DNA of 43,724 nt from a virus: the IMG/VR virus record IMGVR_UViG_3300028802_000003, positions 1-43,724 of that record. One strand, written 5' to 3'. Made by a program: the position numbers and the translations under genes. Position 1 is the first letter of the stretch, and the number at the start of each line of letters is the position of its first letter. The notes beneath the pieces were generated by a model. That model was not told where the DNA came from and did no database searches. It worked only from the letters and a program-made list of their open reading frames with translations. Below are positions 8,197 through 14,473 of the stretch, in pieces.

Positions 8197-8387
8197 GGTG
8201 AAGTCGAAGTACCGGCAGGCGTGGGGGGTGGCGTTGCTGTTGGCGTGGCTCGTGCTGTCGGCGTGGCTGTGCTCCGTCGCGGATCGGTGATCGTCACCCG
8301 CTGGTGGGCATCCACCACGCAGGCATAGATCAGCGCGGCGTAGCAGAGCACGGCCACGGACAGGGCGAGCAGGGCGGAGCGGCGCAC
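8193..8387 (-). CDS. Small lipoprotein-like or membrane protein, 64 aa
   Basis: The GTG start at 8387 directly follows the TAG of the upstream two-helix membrane protein. The N-terminus is a signal-like hydrophobic stretch ending in IYAC, a loose lipobox; the rest is Thr/Pro/Ala-rich. A short Pro-rich lipoprotein next to a holin-like protein resembles an outer-membrane spanin subunit, but without a paired inner-membrane spanin this is only a suggestion. Confidence 0.4.
   Translation of the reverse strand: MRRSALLALSVAVLCYAALIYACVVDAHQRVTITDPRRSTATPTARATPTATPPPTPAGTSTSP
8198..8290 (+). CDS. Small single-pass membrane peptide, 30 aa
   Basis: GTG 8198 follows the recT stop by one base and has GAGGAGGG five bases upstream. 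The peptide has a Lys/Arg N-terminus and then one hydrophobic segment of about 18 residues rich in Leu, Val, Ala and Trp. It could be a small regulator or lysis-timing peptide. It lies antisense to the lipoprotein-like gene on the - strand (8193-8387), so either frame may be spurious. Confidence 0.4.
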   Translation: MKSKYRQAWGVALLLAWLVLSAWLCSVADR

Positions 8388-8549
8388 CTACTTGATGACG
8401 CCGACCATGCGGGGAACCGCCTCGAGCAGGAACGCGAGCAGGCCGGCGACGAAGGCCAGCCGACCGAGCTCCGCCACCTTCGGGTTGGCCGACAGGGCGT
8501 AGCAGAGACAGCCGACCAGGGCAACGAGCAGCGACAGGTAGACGATCAT
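8388..8549 (-). CDS. Two-helix small membrane protein, holin candidate, 53 aa
   Basis: ATG 8549 has GGAAGGAGG upstream at good spacing. The sequence contains two hydrophobic helices (about 2-20 and 28-47) joined by a short polar NPKVAELGR turn. This arrangement is frequent in small phage membrane proteins of the lysis cassette, often annotated as putative holins. The role is inferred from topology and its place downstream of fibre and secreted-protein genes. No endolysin is identifiable nearby. Confidence 0.55.
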   Translation of the reverse strand: MIVYLSLLVALVGCLCYALSANPKVAELGRLAFVAGLLAFLLEAVPRMVGVIK

Positions 8550-8575
8550 GCGCCCTCCTTCCGCTGATGATACGC

Positions 8576-9367
8576 CTACGGGCAGGGAACGTCCGTGAAG
8601 TTGACCGGCGGCGGCCCCGCGGCGTTGCACTTCGGCGGGACGTAGCTGGTCCCGTGCTCCGCCTTCAGGGAGAACACCGCCTCCTGGCCGCGCGTGACGA
8701 GGCCCTGCTGCGTCTGCACCGGGTCGCCCGGGCAGAAGGTCGAAGGCCCGCAGCCGGCGGAGAAGCCCTCCTTCACGAATTGGTAGATCCAGTCCGTGTA
8801 GATCGAGGGCGCGGGCGTGGGCGTCCGGGTCCGGGTCGTGACGGGGCCCGGCGTCCCGGTGCGGGTCGGCGTCGTCACGGCCTCGCAATCGTAGGCCGCG
8901 AAGAAGGCGGCGCGCGGCGGATCGGGCACCTGCGCGAGCGTCTTGTACGGGGTCAACACCTGCAGGCCCGGCGGCGGGACCCCAGGCCCGTTGTAGTGAA
9001 ACAGGTGCCGGTGCAGCGCCGCGTCCGGGTCGGTGTAGTAGTAGTTCCAGGCCGTCAGCGCCTCGCTCGGATGGTCCGGCTTCTTGTAGACGTTCTGGAA
9101 GCCCACGCAGGGGTGGGCGGGGTCCGGGCATTGCCCGATGATCGTCACCCAGGCGCCCGTGTCGTCCGCGACGAGCAGGTGATGGGAGCCGCAGCACGAC
9201 GGGCAGGTGGCCGGGTAGTGCGACGGGTCCGCGAATTGCCAAGCGTTGTCGCACACCCGCTGATACCACCCGGGCTCGTAGCAGGGCGGCCGAGGCGTGG
9301 GCGCGGGCGTGGGGGTCTGCGCGCGCGCCGCCACCGCCAACAGGAAGAGAAGCAAAAAGTTTTTCAT
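8576..9367 (-). CDS. Secreted protein with C-terminal SLH-like repeat, 263 aa
   Basis: A signal peptide (MKNFLLLFLLAVAARAQ) is followed by a Thr/Pro linker, a Cys/His-rich middle region (about 30-170), a second Thr/Pro linker (about 170-190), and a C-terminal domain. That domain contains W-I-Y-Q-F-V-K-E-G-F, then GCGPSTFCPGDPV, then VTRGQEAVFSLKAEHGTSYVPP and a closing FTDVPCP. This matches the SLH-like repeat I know from secreted proteins of several GC-rich phyla. ATG 9367 is preferred over GTG 9376. It may modify or anchor to the host surface, for example in superinfection exclusion, or may be a capture from a host. Confidence 0.6.
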   Translation of the reverse strand: MKNFLLLFLLAVAARAQTPTPAPTPRPPCYEPGWYQRVCDNAWQFADPSHYPATCPSCCGSHHLLVADDTGAWVTIIGQCPDPAHPCVGFQNVYKKPDHPSEALTAWNYYYTDPDAALHRHLFHYNGPGVPPPGLQVLTPYKTLAQVPDPPRAAFFAAYDCEAVTTPTRTGTPGPVTTRTRTPTPAPSIYTDWIYQFVKEGFSAGCGPSTFCPGDPVQTQQGLVTRGQEAVFSLKAEHGTSYVPPKCNAAGPPPVNFTDVPCP

Positions 9368-9372
9368 CGCCC

Positions 9373-9774
9373 TCACCAGTAGAAACCGTAGGCCGTGACG
9401 GTGATCGGCGTGGGGAACGCGAGCGGCCCGGCCAGCGACACCACCGACACCATGAAGGGAATTCCGTTCGGGTAGATCGGGGCGCCCTGCGGGGCGTAGA
9501 TCACGCCGGGCCCAGGCTCGCGCGTCGTGAGATCGAGCGCGAACGCCCAGTCAGCCGGCGCCGGCGCGGAGCCGAGCGACATGGCGACCGGGAAGCGCGG
9601 GCCTCCCGCCGAGTAGGTGACGTAGGAGATGAAGGTGTGCCCAGTCCCCGCGCGCAGATCAATCTCGTTGGTGGCGAAGATCGTCAGCAGCGGCGCCGTG
9701 GGTGTGAGGATGCAGTCGCCCAGGAACGCGCTCGAGCGGCCGAGAATGTCGTCGGAGTTGGTCAGCGGCAGCAT
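9373..9774 (-). CDS. Fibre-domain protein, duplicate of the upstream gene's C-terminal domain, 133 aa
   Basis: The start ATG overlaps the TGA of the upstream LamG-type gene (TGATG). It parallels the last about 130 residues of that protein: ATNEIDLRAGTGHTFISY versus TTNTVDFRAGSHKTFIAY, a shared NGIPF/DGIPF strand, and aromatic ends (AYGFYW versus AFGWWT). It is therefore a stand-alone tandem copy of the same domain, probably a virion tip or receptor-binding module. Confidence 0.6.
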   Translation of the reverse strand: MLPLTNSDDILGRSSAFLGDCILTPTAPLLTIFATNEIDLRAGTGHTFISYVTYSAGGPRFPVAMSLGSAPAPADWAFALDLTTREPGPGVIYAPQGAPIYPNGIPFMVSVVSLAGPLAFPTPITVTAYGFYW

Positions 9775-11018
9775 CAGGTCCACCACCCGAAGGCCTGCAC
9801 CTGGAACGGCGGCAGCGGGCCCACGCTCCCGACCCCCGGCGCGACATAGAACGGGATCCCGTCCGCGTAGGTGACAGCCGTTTGCGGGACGTAGAAGCAG
9901 AAGCCCGTCGAGGGGATCGCCGCCGGCAGGGGCGTGGCGCCCATCCAGTCGGAGTAGGGCTGCGGGATCGGGTCCAAGCTGGCGAAGGCGGAGCTCCCGA
10001 AGCGGATCACCCCGCCGCTGTAGTCCGCGCCGTCCTGCCCGAGCAGCACGATGTACGCGATGAACGTCTTGTGGCTGCCCGCGCGAAAGTCCACGGTGTT
10101 CGTCGTGAAGAGCACCTTCGGCCCCAGGTCCAGCCGGACGCCGGGCACGTTGCAGAATTGATCGTGCCGCATGTTGAGAAAGTCGTTCGCGTTGGCGATG
10201 GCCGGCCGCGGAGTTGGCGGCGCCGGGGGAGGCTCCGCGAAAATCACCTGGCTGCCCGGGCCAAGCTGGTACGCATTGTCGAGCATCAGCGACTCGCGCT
10301 GGTACGCCAGGCCGATCTCGTAGGCGGAGAGCGCGCGCCCGTTCCACACCGCGCAGTCCCGGTACATGCAGCCGTTCGAGGCTCCGAGCGCCTCGGAGCG
10401 GCCCACGTTCCAATTCCGGCCGGCGCCAGGATCGGGCGTCCCGACCGCGGCGGAGCTCGCCACCTGCACCCCGTCAACGTAGAGCCGGATGAGCGCGCCG
10501 TCGTAGGTCGCGGCGTAGTGCCGCCACACTTCCATCGTCGTAACAAAGCCGTTCGCCGTCGCCGCGCTCTTCGTGACGCCGGCCACCGTGAAGCTGCACG
10601 TCGCCGCGCCCAGGTTGGTGACGAAGAGCCGCAGGTTGATGTCGCCCGCCGCGGCCTTCACCACCACGTCGAAAGGCGGAGCCGCGCCGCCCCCGTTGAA
10701 GGACGGCCTCGCCCATCCCATCGCGGTGAATGAGCCCGTCACCGGGACGAGCGTGGTGTTCTCGAGGCGGATGCGGTCGGCCTGCACCGGGTCCCCCAGG
10801 AGCGCCGCCGCGGGCCCCGCCGCGTCGCTGCGAAACGTCACCGAAGAGTTGAGCGTGACCCGGAAACGGCTCGGCCCGTAGTCCACATAGACCGTCGAAT
10901 TCACGCCGTCCTCGCGCAGCGGGCAGTACCAATGCAGGTTCGCGAGGAAGATCGGATCGACTTCGCCCCCGCCCAGGTTGGCGACCGAGAGGCCCGGCCG
11001 CAGCGGGCGGTAGGGCAT
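9774..11018 (-). CDS. LamG/concanavalin A-like fibre protein, 414 aa
   Basis: ATG 11018 overlaps the upstream TAA. Residues about 60-255 read as a LamG (concanavalin A-like lectin) domain: FTAMGWARPSF, then MEVWRHYAATYDGALIRLYVDGVQVASS, then GRNWNVGRS and MYRDCAVWNGRALSAYEIG. A Pro-rich linker (about 270-285) leads to a beta-rich C-terminal domain that is duplicated as the next gene. LamG domains bind carbohydrates, so a host-glycan-binding fibre is likely. It is unusual that fibre genes lie on the strand opposite the main virion module. Confidence 0.75.
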   Translation of the reverse strand: MPYRPLRPGLSVANLGGGEVDPIFLANLHWYCPLREDGVNSTVYVDYGPSRFRVTLNSSVTFRSDAAGPAAALLGDPVQADRIRLENTTLVPVTGSFTAMGWARPSFNGGGAAPPFDVVVKAAAGDINLRLFVTNLGAATCSFTVAGVTKSAATANGFVTTMEVWRHYAATYDGALIRLYVDGVQVASSAAVGTPDPGAGRNWNVGRSEALGASNGCMYRDCAVWNGRALSAYEIGLAYQRESLMLDNAYQLGPGSQVIFAEPPPAPPTPRPAIANANDFLNMRHDQFCNVPGVRLDLGPKVLFTTNTVDFRAGSHKTFIAYIVLLGQDGADYSGGVIRFGSSAFASLDPIPQPYSDWMGATPLPAAIPSTGFCFYVPQTAVTYADGIPFYVAPGVGSVGPLPPFQVQAFGWWT

Positions 11019-11455
11019 TAGACGCTCTGGTAGTTGTAGGGGGAGATCGAAACCTTGTTGCCCGTCGCGCCCATCGCCGCGCCCGAGTTGTTGAGCACGG
11101 TGATCTTGAACGGGCACGGCGGCAGGGAAATCCCCTGCAGCGCCAGGACGAGCGGCGAGGCGGAGCGCATCACCCAGGACCCGCGGTAGGCGGAGGCCGG
11201 CCGAGTTGCGGCGCCGCCGTCCGTGTAGTTGGTCCCGTCCGTCGCGGGGATCAGGTACAGGTCCACGGTGTTGCCGGCGGTCGGGTTGGGGGAGAAGCCG
11301 GAATTGAGAACGAAGTCCCCGAAGAGAAAGAGATTCGCGCGGTTGTCGAAGGCGGGGGAGAGCACCGCGCCGGCGGCGTTGGCTAGGGCGTTGAGCTCCG
11401 TGGTGAGGAGATCGGTGAACGTCCCCGGGGTTGCCCACTTGATTGTGGAAGCCAC
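11018..11455 (-). CDS. Conserved phage virion protein, 145 aa
   Basis: The sequence (IKWATPGTFTDLLTTELNALANAAG, then NLFLFGDFVLN, VDLYLIPATDGTNYTDG, and a final ISPYNYQSV) matches a small beta-rich virion protein family I have seen repeatedly beside phage fibre genes. There is no named function. It is coupled by overlapping stop and start to the LamG-type fibre downstream and is probably a connector or chaperone-like component of the same fibre. Confidence 0.65.
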   Translation of the reverse strand: MASTIKWATPGTFTDLLTTELNALANAAGAVLSPAFDNRANLFLFGDFVLNSGFSPNPTAGNTVDLYLIPATDGTNYTDGGAATRPASAYRGSWVMRSASPLVLALQGISLPPCPFKITVLNNSGAAMGATGNKVSISPYNYQSV

Positions 11456-11464
11456 GCCGGCATT

Positions 11465-11731
11465 CTACTCCCGGCCCCCGAGCATCCGTTCCGCCTTCTT
11501 TCGCCGACCGACCTTGGTATCGGTCACGCGCGGGTGAAACGCGCCCCACTCGCGCATCCGGCAGATATCGGAGCAGAACTTCGCCCACGGGCGGAGCCGG
11601 ACGAATGGCGTTTGATCCCAGGAGCACAGCGCCACGCCGTACTTGGACTTGACCTTCAGCAGCTCGCGGTACTTCGCCCGGGCCCAGGCAGGGACTTCGA
11701 GATCATCAAGTTCACGCATCCGGGCGGGCAT
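11465..11731 (-). CDS. Small protein with possible zinc site, 88 aa
   Basis: It starts inside the end of the upstream gene (20-base overlap). It is rich in Arg/Lys, with three Cys (about residues 36, 53 and 57) including the CSDIC pair followed by RMREW, a pattern seen in small treble-clef or FCS-type zinc fingers. The rest is basic, consistent with nucleic-acid binding. Family not recognised. Confidence 0.5.
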   Translation of the reverse strand: MPARMRELDDLEVPAWARAKYRELLKVKSKYGVALCSWDQTPFVRLRPWAKFCSDICRMREWGAFHPRVTDTKVGRRKKAERMLGGRE

Positions 11732-11963
11732 CGCGATCCTTTCGAAACTCGTGGTTGATGAACGGCTCGCCTTTCCACCAGCACTCCGAGGAGCAGAAGA
11801 GGCCGTCCGAGAACACCATCGCCTTCCAGGCCGGGTCGATCTCGGCCCCGCAGCCGGCGCAGCGCATCGGGCGGCGCTGCCGCTCGCCCCACCGATCCAC
11901 CGCCGCCAGTACCAGAATGAGCACCAGGATCGCCACCACCAGCCACAGCACGAGCGTTGTCAT
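11712..11963 (-). CDS. Membrane-anchored zinc-finger protein, 83 aa
   Basis: ATG 11963 has GGAGG five bases upstream, so I start it there rather than at the longer frame from 11996. One N-terminal transmembrane helix (about 2-22) is followed by basic residues and a CAGC...CSSEC four-Cys site (about residues 34-60), giving a cytoplasmic zinc finger tethered to the membrane. No family can be named. A host-takeover or lysis-associated role is possible but not shown. Confidence 0.5.
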   Translation of the reverse strand: MTTLVLWLVVAILVLILVLAAVDRWGERQRRPMRCAGCGAEIDPAWKAMVFSDGLFCSSECWWKGEPFINHEFRKDRDARPDA

Positions 11964-12019
11964 AGCGCCTCCGTTTGGCTCTACGAGCCGTTGCAACGCA
12001 TTCTAGCAGGGGTGTAGAG

Positions 12020-12092
12020 TGGTGGAGCCGCCGGGGATTGAACCCGGTGAAAAAGGGTCTAGCGTCCTATTGCAGGCAACCAGCCCGGCCCC
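12020..12092 (-). tRNA. tRNA-like element with T arm, acceptor stem and encoded CCA; no safe anticodon
   Basis: On the - strand a 7-bp acceptor (GGGGCCG with CGGCTCC, one G-U), a perfect T arm (CCGGG, loop TTCAATC, CCCGG), discriminator A and CCA are present. The D arm would be only GGC-TGGTT-GCC, directly after the acceptor. The anticodon arm is poor: the best 7-base loop is CGCTAGA, which reads CUA but lacks U33. Its 5' half (12059-12092) overlaps the end of a small coding region. It could be a degenerate tRNA, an amber-suppressor-like tRNA, or the tRNA 3' half of a former attachment site. Confidence 0.45.
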
Positions 12093-12268
12093 TCGGTCCT
12101 CGAGAGTGCGAGTACCAGCAGCAGAAGCAGCACGAACAGGGCCAGATGGGCCAGGGCGGGGAGCCTCGGGGTACCATCGGGCGCCGGGGGAACCGGCTTG
12201 CGCCTCTCCGCGTCTCCGGCATGGGCCGCGGAGGCCTTCTTCGGCCGGTTCCCCCGGTTCGCGCTCAT
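12059..12268 (-). CDS. Small membrane protein, 69 aa
   Basis: ATG 12268 overlaps the upstream stop (ATGA). It has a basic, Pro-rich N-terminal half and a single hydrophobic segment (LAHLALFVLLLLLVLALS, about residues 38-56). Its last codons overlap the 5' half of the tRNA-like element. Function unknown. Confidence 0.5.
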   Translation of the reverse strand: MSANRGNRPKKASAAHAGDAERRKPVPPAPDGTPRLPALAHLALFVLLLLLVLALSRTEGPGWLPAIGR

Positions 12269-12531
12269 TCGTCCTCGGTCCCGACCAGCGCCTTGGCCGC
12301 ATCCACGATTGCCCGCGCCGCGCCTTTGAGCGCCGTGGCGGCGCCCTCAGTCGTGCCGATGTGGGGATTGAGCTGCCGCGCGGCCTCATCAAACTCGAGT
12401 CCGGCCCGCATCAGGGCCGCCGCGACTTTCACGCGCGCGGTGCGCTTGTCGTGCTTCGCGCAGGTCACGACCGGCAGTCCGGTGTCGGAGTCTTCGACGC
12501 ACAGGCAATCGGGGTTGGTAATGTTCGCCAT
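12265..12531 (-). CDS. Small helical protein, 88 aa
   Basis: First gene behind the - strand promoter at 12553-12581, with GGAGGG upstream of ATG 12531. Three Cys lie near the N-terminus (residues about 9, 11 and 24); the rest is helical and Ala-rich with an acidic tail. No match recognised. Its position directly after an operator-like palindrome suggests it could be an early or regulatory protein. Confidence 0.5.
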   Translation of the reverse strand: MANITNPDCLCVEDSDTGLPVVTCAKHDKRTARVKVAAALMRAGLEFDEAARQLNPHIGTTEGAATALKGAARAIVDAAKALVGTEDE

Positions 12532-12550
12532 ACGGGACCCTCCGTTTTCT

Positions 12551-12581
12551 GCATACTACGGTATGCGCTTGCCTCTGTCAA
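12551..12581 (-). promoter_or_regulatory. Sigma70 promoter with overlapping palindromic operator
   Basis: On the - strand, TTGACA (12581-12576) and TAGTAT (12558-12553) are 17 bases apart, with 6/6 and 4/6 consensus matches. A perfect inverted repeat (GCATAC, 4-base spacer, GTATGC at 12551-12566) covers the -10 box, so a dimeric repressor bound there should block the promoter. The ribbon-helix-helix protein at 6010 is a candidate ligand. It drives the leftward set 12531-8193, and part of it lies inside the end of the upstream 39-aa gene. Confidence 0.65.
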
Positions 12582-12675
12582 TTTTCCCCGGGCGCCCAGA
12601 GAAGTATCCGATCAGACCCGTCACGATCAGCCCGAAGAGCGCCAACAGCCACCAGGCCGCCGTCTGGGCGCTCAC
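12556..12675 (-). CDS. Small single-pass membrane peptide, 39 aa
   Basis: GTG 12675 overlaps the TGA of the PC4-like gene. It encodes one transmembrane helix (AAWWLLALFGLIVTGLIGYF) followed by a short basic tail. Its last codons contain the -35 region and part of the -10/operator of the next promoter. Too short for family assignment. Confidence 0.5.
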   Translation of the reverse strand: MSAQTAAWWLLALFGLIVTGLIGYFSGRPGKIDRGKRIP

Positions 12676-12926
12676 AGGCCGAGCTCCTGGGCCTGGGGGA
12701 TCATCTTCGCCAGGGCGATTGTGTCTTCCGCGTCAAGCCGGACGCCGCGCCGGGTCCAACCGACGTACCCTCCCTCCTCGGCCGACTTGTCTATGTACTC
12801 CCGGACATCCAACCGGAGCGGGGAGCCAGGCCGCCCCGACTTAGGCCGCAGCAACCGGACCCGCAAAAGACTCGAGGGGAGCTCGCCGAAATCGTGGACC
12901 ACCTGGTCCTCTGGTGAATTGCCCAT
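12672..12926 (-). CDS. PC4-like (transcriptional coactivator p15) ssDNA-binding protein, 84 aa
   Basis: The C-terminal 50 residues (LRLDVREYI, then EEGGYVGWTRRGVRLDAEDTIALAKMI) match the PC4 fold pattern: a strand with D-x-R-x-Y/F, a second strand with 'P/W-T-R-x-G-V-x-L', then an amphipathic helix. PC4 proteins bind single-stranded or melted DNA as dimers and appear in some phages as SSB-like or transcription-modulating proteins. It follows two strong hairpins and is coupled to the small membrane peptide downstream. Confidence 0.65.
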   Translation of the reverse strand: MGNSPEDQVVHDFGELPSSLLRVRLLRPKSGRPGSPLRLDVREYIDKSAEEGGYVGWTRRGVRLDAEDTIALAKMIPQAQELGL

Positions 12927-12942
12927 CTGATTCTCCGTCTCT

Positions 12943-12993
12943 CCTGCGAAAGTGCAGGCCACGGGGGATCCGGCGGCGCGCCGGATCCCCCGT
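12943..12993 (-). terminator. Tandem strong hairpins between the Cys-rich gene and the PC4-like gene
   Basis: A perfect 15-bp stem with a 3-base loop spans 12961-12993 (arms 12961-12975 and 12979-12993, core GGGGGATCCGGCG). It is followed on the - strand by a second hairpin (CCTGC arms, 12943-12958, 6-base loop). Neither has a T-run. They may act as a partial terminator, a 3' stabiliser of the upstream message, or an RNA processing site that uncouples the two gene sets. Confidence 0.5.
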
Positions 12994-13003
12994 CCGTCTG
13001 TCC

Positions 13004-13663
13004 TTACGCGATCCGCTTCGCCCTGGAGCCGTGCGCCCGGAATCCAATGACATAGTCCCGGTCCCGCCGGGCGCAAAGCGGGGACCCGTTGCCACAATTG
13101 GCGCAATTGGTTTCCTTCCGCAATTGGGCGGGACAGATCGCCACTAACCGACCCGCCGGCGTTCGGCCGCCCCTGGGCGCTGAGCTCGGCAGCGTGACGC
13201 ATACCGGGCCGGCGCCCGTCGCCGCCAGCGCATCCGCGTCGGCCAGATCATCCGCGGAGAGATTGATCACCAGATTTCCGCTCGCGTTCGCGCCCGCGAT
13301 CGCCAGAAAATCCGACTTGTGAGTGTAGGTCCACGCGGGACCCAGATGAGCCGTCGCCCCGACCAGCGCCGCCAGCGCCGGTTTGTCTATCCGTTCGCCC
13401 CGACCGGGCAGATCCCCGGCCTGGTTGTGGCGAAACATGGTCCCCGCCGGCAGCGCCCGGACCCGGTCCAGAAAGACGGGTAGCGGCGTTCCCCGCGTCC
13501 CCGTCGCGACCTGGAGCCAATGGAGCTTGATCGGCCCAGTCTCGGCATAGCAGGCCCCATCGCGCAACGGGCAGGTCGGGGGACAACTGTCCCCCGACGT
13601 TGTGGAAACCGCGATAGGCCCGGTTTTTAGGTTGGCGCTCTTTTCGGTCAGATGGTATTTCAT
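13004..13663 (-). CDS. Conserved Cys-rich phage protein (DUF7227-like), 219 aa
   Basis: The N-terminus KSANLKTGPIAVSTTSGDSCPPTCPLRDGACYAE, the HNQAGDLPG stretch (about 94-102), the YTHKSD strand and the C-terminal CPAQLRKETNCANCGNGSPLCARRDRD with IGFRAHG belong to a family I recall from phages and plasmids, probably DUF7227. It has about nine Cys, grouped as if to bind metal or an iron-sulphur cluster. No activity is established. It overlaps both neighbours by ATGA-type coupling or close spacing. Confidence 0.65.
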   Translation of the reverse strand: MKYHLTEKSANLKTGPIAVSTTSGDSCPPTCPLRDGACYAETGPIKLHWLQVATGTRGTPLPVFLDRVRALPAGTMFRHNQAGDLPGRGERIDKPALAALVGATAHLGPAWTYTHKSDFLAIAGANASGNLVINLSADDLADADALAATGAGPVCVTLPSSAPRGGRTPAGRLVAICPAQLRKETNCANCGNGSPLCARRDRDYVIGFRAHGSRAKRIA

Positions 13664-14046
13664 CCGACCTCCGGCGTCGGCGGCGTCGGCGGCGTCGGGC
13701 AGAATTCGTTAGAGCAATGCCCGGAATTCTGGGCCGGATCTTCGCCACAGAAGGAACATTGCGGCCCAAGCCCGGTCCCGGCGTCAATCGCGTGCGCGTG
13801 TTCCTCCCATGGTGACCCGCATTCGCTGCAGGTTTCATCATCGGTTTCCTTGGGTCGCCCGGCGCTTTCCTTCTCCCGGGCGACCTCATCGGCCCAACTC
13901 GCGAGACATCGGGGCGAGCAGAATTCCATCGGCCCAACCGACGCCGTCCCCTCTAGCGGCATCAACGCGGTCCAGACTTCCGCCGGGACATCCAAGGTCC
14001 CGACGATTTCCTTGGCGCATCCGTCGCAATCGACTCTGGCGATCAT
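13660..14046 (-). CDS. Protein with three Cys-rich zinc-binding sites, 128 aa
   Basis: GAGGAGG precedes ATG 14046. Cys clusters occur as CDGC (about residues 7-10) with CSPRC (about 45-49), CSEC (about 73-76), and CSFC with CSNEFC (about 97-115). It ends in a Thr/Pro repeat. It reads as a string of small zinc fingers, possibly binding nucleic acid. Start and stop overlap the neighbouring genes (ATGA), so all are expressed together. Family not recognised. Confidence 0.55.
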   Translation of the reverse strand: MIARVDCDGCAKEIVGTLDVPAEVWTALMPLEGTASVGPMEFCSPRCLASWADEVAREKESAGRPKETDDETCSECGSPWEEHAHAIDAGTGLGPQCSFCGEDPAQNSGHCSNEFCPTPPTPPTPEVG

Positions 14047-14258
14047 CGCTTCTCCTCCTCTGGCGAATAGCCAAGCCGGGGACCCGCCCACAAAATCGAC
14101 TCCTCCGGGACGCTGACCCCATGGCGGCGATCATCGCGCGGCCCATAGTTGACGTGTCGGAGCCGGACGTATCCGGGCGCATTCTCGTCTGGACCCATGA
14201 CGTAGAACAGTTCCCCGCTCGCGAGCATCACCACGCGCCGCTTGCGCGCGCCGCTCAT
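14043..14258 (-). CDS. Small beta-rich protein, 71 aa
   Basis: A compact basic protein with beta-strand character (RRVVMLASGELFYVM, then YVRLRHVNYGPRDD), no Cys and no membrane segment. ATG 14258 overlaps the upstream stop and its own TGA overlaps the next ATG. The pattern resembles small SH3-like domains, but this is only an impression. Function unknown. Confidence 0.5.
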   Translation of the reverse strand: MSGARKRRVVMLASGELFYVMGPDENAPGYVRLRHVNYGPRDDRRHGVSVPEESILWAGPRLGYSPEEEKR

Positions 14259-14473
14259 CGCGTCCCCCGATCATCCGCCGGATTCGCCCGGAGCCATGAC
14301 GGCGTCGGGACACAGTAAAAAGCGCCGTGCGGCGCATCCGCTACATGGTGGAAATGCGACCCGCACCGCTCGCACCGCGAAACCGATGGCGGCAGATAGA
14401 CCCAAACATGACGGCGCGAGGGACCGACCGGGAGGTCCCCCGCGCGATTGAACCGCAATCCCCGGGCGCTCAC
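14255..14473 (-). CDS. Small zinc-finger protein, 72 aa
   Basis: GTG 14473 overlaps the radC stop (GTGA). A CERC pair, two His (HFHH) and a later Cys (about residues 35-56) form a plausible zinc site, followed by a basic tail. It is one of several zinc-binding small proteins in this operon. No named family. Confidence 0.5.
   Translation of the reverse strand: MSARGLRFNRAGDLPVGPSRRHVWVYLPPSVSRCERCGSHFHHVADAPHGAFYCVPTPSWLRANPADDRGTR

Noticed and set aside
9373-10413. Long - strand open frame overlapping the LamG and duplicate fibre genes
   Set aside because: Only the last part (9373-9774) reads as protein and has an overlapping start; the rest is a GC-driven shadow of the fibre gene.
12020-12092. 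tmRNA
   Set aside because: The 3' end resembles tmRNA, but the 5' partner lies only 70 bases away with no tag-encoding region.
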